DNA from: Myxococcales bacterium
GTDB taxonomy: Bacteria > UBA10199 > 2-02-FULL-44-16 > JAAZCA01
Assembly (NCBI GenBank): GCA_012513515.1
Contig: JAAZCA010000005.1
Location: forward strand, 29,792-93,791
Direction: 5' to 3'
Length of the DNA stretch: 64,000 nucleotides
Part shown: one piece after another, positions 60,924-64,000 of the stretch
How the letters are laid out: every line of letters starts with the position of its first letter
Position numbering within the stretch: position 1 is the stretch's first letter
The notes under the pieces: generated by a model
Seen by the model: the letters and a program-made list of their open reading frames with translations, nothing else
What the model was told of the DNA's origin: nothing
Database searches by the model: none
Program-made: the position numbers and the translations under genes

Positions 60924-62894
60924 TCACAAGGTCGGCCGGGGCGAACCCTCCTGCAGAGCGGAATCTCGTTCGATGGGTATAAAAAATTTAAACGAAGCCC
61001 CGTTCTCCTCGTGGCTTTCTACCCATATCCTCCCGCCATGCATCTCTATGAACTGCCTCGCCAGCGACAACCCTAGCCCGGTTCCGCCAAAGCTCCTGGT
61101 GATAGAGCTGTCGGCCTGGCGAAACATCTCGAATATCTTGTCGTGCTGGTCTTCCGGGACTCCTATGCCGCTGTCAGTAACCTGAAACAAGACGAGATCC
61201 CCCCCATGTCTCATCCTCAAATTGCCGTTACCCTTTGGAAAGACGTCGGAATTCGAATTCTCGAGCGTAACCTCGACCCTTATCCAACCCTTAGGCGGGG
61301 TGAACTTATTGGCATTGGCCATAAGGTTCAGGATAACCTGCTGTATCTTTCTCTCGTCCCCTTTCACGATCGGAATCTCGGGATCTATGCTGAGCTCAAA
61401 GAGCTGAGACTTTCTTTTTATCAGCGGGGAGATGGTCGCCACCACGCGCCTTACGGTTTCTTCGATGCTGAAGGAGGTAATGTCTAACTCCATACGGCCG
61501 GATTCTATCTTGGTTAAATCGAGGAGACTGTTGATCATCTCGAGAAGATCGGCGGCATTGTGGAGCACCTCCTTGACGCTGTCGCGCTGCTCCTCAGAAA
61601 GCTCGCCCATCACCTCCTCCATGAGTAGCTCTGAAAAGCCTATGATGGCGGTTAGAGGTGTACGAAGTTCGTGGCTCATGGTCGCCAGGAACTCCGACTT
61701 AACATCGTTGGCCCTCTTCAAGTCCTCGTTCATCCTGCGAAGCCTATCAACCATAGCCGCCGCCTCGAGGGAAAGCGCGGCCTGGTTGGCGAAGGACTCC
61801 ATAGTGGCGACCTGTTCATCCTCAAAAAACGGATATTTGCTAAAGCCTATAAGAGCCCCAAGGACGTTCCCCTCCAGGACGAGGGGAAGGGCTATCATCT
61901 TTCGCACACCCATCAGGTGTTGAAGCTTTTCACACCTCTCAGGGGAAAGGTTGGATGTAAAGCCACCGAAGATCTCGTGAATCTCCCTCCTGAAAACTAT
62001 CCTGTGTTTCGATATCTCGCGCATTATCTGGTTGTTTTCCAAAAGTTCCGAAAGGGGAAATTCCATTCCGTCCGGAGAGGCGCCGAGAATCTCGGAAATC
62101 TCGGCCGTGCGCGGGTGCGTGCCGGGGGTGTACAGGCGAATCATGTCCCTCTTCCTGTCGAAGTGCAGAAGTATCGCCGATTCCAGCTCAAGCCCCTGCA
62201 AAACCCCGGCAAGGAGCTGATGTATGACATTGCTAATCACCGCCACGCTCCTCACCGCAGCCCCCACGCTGTGAAGAGCGGTCAGTTCTCTATTTCGTTT
62301 TTCGAGCGCCCTCTCCCTCTGCTGGGAGAAAAAAATCGAGACCTTGACGGTATAGATGACCGCAGCCATGAATATCACGAGAAGCGTGAAGTGCGCCGCC
62401 GATGTGTAGGTCGGAATCGGAAGTCTGCCGCCGTAATTATAAATCAGGGGCGGAAAAACGCCAAATTTACAGAGGAGCAGAAAAACGCCATATGTCAGAC
62501 CGGAAAAAACAGCGATCAATCCTGCTAGATAATGATTGTATATAAATCCCGCTGTCATCGCATAGAATAGGTAGAGGATGAAATTTGAGCTGTGCGGCCC
62601 CCCTGTCAGGTAGATGACCGCAGTTATAGCGACCAGGTCGCTCATCAGCTCAGCTATGAAAGAGGATATCAGAAACCTATCTCTGATGACGTTATAGTAG
62701 GCAATTGCGGTGACAAAAAAACAGCAGAGTATCAGCAGCCCAGCCCCTATGGCCTGGGCGAGGATCCCGCGTGTGAAAAAGAGAAAGAAGGCCCAAAAGC
62801 CGACAAATGCTAAAATCCTCAATTTGGTAGTAAATATGTGGCGCCGGCGATAGTCGGGCACGAAGGTATCTATCAGGTTCTCACGGGAGATCAT
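60924..62894 (-). CDS. Membrane-bound sensor histidine kinase with GAF domain
   Basis: 656 residues. Six hydrophobic segments fill residues 27-185. A GAF domain follows (about 205-385), then the dimerisation and phosphoacceptor domain with His408 in MSHELRTPLTAIIGFSE. The ATPase domain has an N box (ILNLMANANKFT, 521-532), G1 DSGIGVP (574-580) and G2 GGTGLGLSLA (603-612). All catalytic motifs are intact. No response regulator gene is adjacent, so it is an orphan. It lies upstream of the gsp operon on the same strand; control of secretion by this kinase is only a possibility. Confidence 0.92.
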   Translation of the reverse strand: MISRENLIDTFVPDYRRRHIFTTKLRILAFVGFWAFFLFFTRGILAQAIGAGLLILCCFFVTAIAYYNVIRDRFLISSFIAELMSDLVAITAVIYLTGGPHSSNFILYLFYAMTAGFIYNHYLAGLIAVFSGLTYGVFLLLCKFGVFPPLIYNYGGRLPIPTYTSAAHFTLLVIFMAAVIYTVKVSIFFSQQRERALEKRNRELTALHSVGAAVRSVAVISNVIHQLLAGVLQGLELESAILLHFDRKRDMIRLYTPGTHPRTAEISEILGASPDGMEFPLSELLENNQIMREISKHRIVFRREIHEIFGGFTSNLSPERCEKLQHLMGVRKMIALPLVLEGNVLGALIGFSKYPFFEDEQVATMESFANQAALSLEAAAMVDRLRRMNEDLKRANDVKSEFLATMSHELRTPLTAIIGFSELLMEEVMGELSEEQRDSVKEVLHNAADLLEMINSLLDLTKIESGRMELDITSFSIEETVRRVVATISPLIKRKSQLFELSIDPEIPIVKGDERKIQQVILNLMANANKFTPPKGWIRVEVTLENSNSDVFPKGNGNLRMRHGGDLVLFQVTDSGIGVPEDQHDKIFEMFRQADSSITRSFGGTGLGLSLARQFIEMHGGRIWVESHEENGASFKFFIPIERDSALQEGSPRPTL

Positions 62895-62965
62895 TTGGTG
62901 GGGAGTATTATCAAGGGGTTGTGATTATAGCAAGAGATTCGGTCCACAAACCGTAAGCAAACTCC

Positions 62966-62994
62966 TTGACTTTGCTTCGGAATCCCATTAGTAA
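62966..62994 (+). promoter_or_regulatory. Candidate promoter of rpoZ
   Basis: TTGACT (62966-62971, 5 of 6) followed after 17 bases by TAGTAA (62989-62994, weak). It would start transcription near 63001, 18 bases before the rpoZ ATG with its strong AAGGAGG site. Confidence 0.4.
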
Positions 62995-63018
62995 CGCCGG
63001 GCTTTCAAGGAGGAAATC

Positions 63019-63228
63019 ATGGCAAGAGTTACGGTTGAGGATTGTCTTGAAAACGTTGAAAATCGCTTCGCGCTTGTACACGCAGCAGCGCTTAGAACGA
63101 AACAACTCTACAAGGGGTCCCGTCCGATCGTCTCCTGCAAAAACAAGGAGGCTGTAACCTCGCTCAGGGAAATCGCCGAAGGCAAGGTTCGGATCGTCTC
63201 CGATGATCTGACCCCATCTGAAAAATAA
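63019..63228 (+). CDS. rpoZ: RNA polymerase omega subunit
   Basis: 69-residue Rpo[31 protein letters not shown] corresponds to the conserved helices that wrap the beta-prime C-terminus, and [16 protein letters not shown] to the second conserved part. The start has AAGGAGG 6 bases upstream. It assists assembly and ppGpp response of RNA polymerase. The overlapping minus-strand ORF (62911-63360) is spurious. Confidence 0.93.
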   Translation: MARVTVEDCLENVENRFALVHAAALRTKQLYKGSRPIVSCKNKEAVTSLREIAEGKVRIVSDDLTPSEK

Positions 63229-63323
63229 GATATTCCATAAAATTTTATTTTTTGAAATATTGCAGGCGGAATGGCGCGCTCTTTTCAAATTTGCTGAGGG
63301 AACTTTCTCTTCGTTGCATACAT

Positions 63324-63409
63324 GCCGGAGTGGCGGAATTGGCAGACGCAGCAGACTCAAAATCTGCCGAAGCTTACCCTTCGTGCCGGTTCAAGTCCGG
63401 CCTCCGGCA
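63324..63409 (+). tRNA. tRNA-Leu (anticodon CAA)
   Basis: 86 bases. Acceptor stem GCCGGAG pairs with CTCCGGC (63402-63408), discriminator A at 63409. The D-arm contains TTGGC, the anticodon stem GCAGA/TCTGC holds the loop CTCAAAA with anticodon CAA, a long class II variable arm (CGAAG/CTTCG) follows, and the T-arm reads GCCGGTTCAAGTCCGGC. The 3' CCA is not encoded (the next bases are CAA). Reads UUG codons. Confidence 0.95.
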
Positions 63410-63475
63410 CAATCCGGCTCTTTTTACAAAAGGGCTGGATTGAAAATAGCATTGGAAAATAGAAAATGGAGGCGA

Positions 63476-63844
63476 ATGTCTTTTCCTTTTGAAAGATTGG
63501 ATGTGTATCGAAAATCGATAGACGTTATCGAAAAAATCGAAGACATCTGCGAGTCTCTAAAGGGAAAGATAAGCCGTTCACTCCAGGATCAGTTTAGCAG
63601 AGCAGCAATGTCTATAGCGCTTAATATTGCTGAAGGAAATGGGAAGGGACACAAAGCGGAAAAAAGACAGTTTTTCTGGATAGCTCGCGGTTCCTGTTTT
63701 GAATGCATACCTATAATCCAAATCCTTCACCGGAAAAAACTGTTAACTGACATTCAACACTCCGACTTATTTGAATCGCTCGAAATTATCGCTAAAATGT
63801 TAACAAATTTAATAAAGTCGGTTGAGAAAAACTTGGAAGGCTGA
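63476..63844 (+). CDS. Four-helix-bundle protein of the 23S rRNA intervening-sequence family
   Basis: 122 residues. The pattern FERLDVYRKSIDVIEKIEDICESL, then FSRAAMSIALNIAEGNGKGHKAEKRQFFWIARGSCFECIPIIQ, is the S23/IVS four-helix-bundle family. It was first found in intervening sequences of 23S rRNA but is also widespread as stand-alone chromosomal genes. Function is unknown; the pentameric bundle may bind nucleic acid. The ATG at 63476 has GGAGG very close upstream. It sits between two tRNA loci, a typical place for gained genes. A hairpin follows it. Confidence 0.85.
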   Translation: MSFPFERLDVYRKSIDVIEKIEDICESLKGKISRSLQDQFSRAAMSIALNIAEGNGKGHKAEKRQFFWIARGSCFECIPIIQILHRKKLLTDIQHSDLFESLEIIAKMLTNLIKSVEKNLEG

Positions 63845-63876
63845 AGTCGATTGACAATTTTCTAATGCTATTTTCT

Positions 63877-63895
63877 ATCCCGCCGCAGGCGGGAT
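63877..63895 (+). terminator. Hairpin after the four-helix-bundle gene
   Basis: ATCCCGCC (63877-63884) and GGCGGGAT (63888-63895) form a perfect 8-base stem with a GCA loop, followed by TTT only. It may end transcription of the upstream gene. The short T run makes it moderate; the sequence also resembles a dispersed GCGGGAT palindrome. Confidence 0.5.
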
Positions 63896-63897
63896 TT

Positions 63898-64000
63898 GCC
63901 GAGATAGCTCAGCTGGTAGAGCAGCTGATTTAGGCAGCCCTTATGAAAGCGGCTGCGCATGCAGACGGTTTCGTTAGGGCTGCGAATCCCTGGAGTGCGA
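63898..64000 (+). tRNA. 5' half of a tRNA, interrupted in the anticodon loop or incomplete at the window edge
   Basis: GCCGAGA (acceptor 5' strand), TA, D-arm GCTC AGCTGGTA GAGC, A, then GCTGA and TT are perfect for the first 34 positions of a tRNA. A normal tRNA would continue with the anticodon and TCAGC. Instead the sequence reads TAGGCAGCCC and forms its own hairpins (GCAGCC with GGCTGC; GCAGCCC with GGGCTGC). No TCAGC, regular T-arm or acceptor 3' strand occurs before the window ends at 64000. This position is the usual site of group I introns in bacterial tRNAs, so an intron is possible. Other options are an inserted element or a pseudo-tRNA. The anticodon cannot be read. Confidence 0.5.

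Noticed and set aside
61671..62528. 285-codon open frame on the plus strand
   Set aside because: Antisense to the histidine kinase, whose domains are all intact.
62911..63360. 149-codon minus-strand frame across rpoZ and the tRNA-Leu 5' end
   Set aside because: Runs through a clear tRNA and antisense to rpoZ; cannot be a real gene.
63898..63947. Reading the right-edge tRNA as one with anticodon UUA (a UAA suppressor)
   Set aside because: It needs a 4-base anticodon stem GCTG/CAGC, and the downstream bases do not give a regular variable region, T-arm or acceptor strand.

Overview
The window looks like a chromosomal segment of a Gram-negative, diderm bacterium related to the former Deltaproteobacteria. 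This is inferred from gene order: the run DUF177-rpmF-acpP-rpiB-glyA-nrdR-ribD-ribE-ribBA-ribH-nusB followed by ffh-rpsP-khpA-rimM-trmD-rplS-rnhB is typical of that group, and the window carries an almost complete type II secretion system plus an MSHA-type pilus locus. Coding density is high, neighbouring genes often overlap by 1-20 bases, and there is no transposase, integrase, CRISPR array or rRNA gene.

Layout. (1) 1-3.7 kb: the 3' end of an unknown gene, a ComEC-like membrane protein whose metallo-beta-lactamase domain lacks its metal ligands, and two small unknown proteins. (2) 3.9-21.8 kb: a lone MGMT catalytic domain on the plus strand, then an 18-kb minus-strand run holding nucleoside salvage (udp, nupC), RNase HII, ribosome and tRNA genes, SRP, glmM, ispH, nusB, the whole riboflavin pathway (ribD, ribE, ribBA, ribH), nrdR, glyA, rpiB, an acyl-carrier-protein-like gene, rpmF, DUF177 and panD. 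The fatty acid synthesis genes usually found between rpmF and rpiB are absent, and the ACP left behind has His where the phosphopantetheine Ser should be. (3) 21.8-25.5 kb, plus strand: a repeat-containing spacer, a ketol-acid reductoisomerase-like gene with altered active-site residues coupled to a MEMO-family gene, and gltX.

(4) 25.5-41.2 kb, minus strand: an MSHA-type type IV pilus operon. In transcription order it has the ATPase mshE (split by one frameshift), the platform protein mshG, two pilin-like proteins without a prepilin cleavage site, the major pilin with its own promoter and terminator, two consecutive sets of four minor pilins (H-, I-, J- and X/P-like), then mshM, an mshN-like TPR protein, PilM/PilN/PilO/PilP-like alignment proteins and the secretin mshL. 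The two X/P-like minor pilins share a roughly 128-residue extracellular domain, one copy in the first and three tandem copies in the second. (5) 41.3-47.4 kb, plus strand: a polytopic membrane protein coupled to the retraction ATPase pilT, then yebC-ruvC-ruvA-ruvB and an ftsB/divIC-like gene.

(6) 47.4-60.6 kb, minus strand: the type II secretion operon gspC-D-E-F-G-H-I-J-K-L-M-N with a strong terminator just after the major pseudopilin gspG, paralleling the terminator after the major pilin in region 4. No prepilin peptidase lies in either cluster, so both must depend on one encoded elsewhere. (7) 60.9-64 kb: a membrane-bound GAF histidine kinase, rpoZ, tRNA-Leu(CAA), a four-helix-bundle (IVS-type) protein and, at the edge, the 5' half of a tRNA that is not followed by a normal 3' half.

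How it works together: most of the window is housekeeping, but about 30 kb builds two homologous envelope machines, a secretion pseudopilus and an MSHA-type pilus with PilT for retraction. The most unusual observations are the serine-less ACP, the duplicated minor-pilin module with a repeated extracellular domain, the degenerate ComEC and KARI-like proteins, and the interrupted tRNA.
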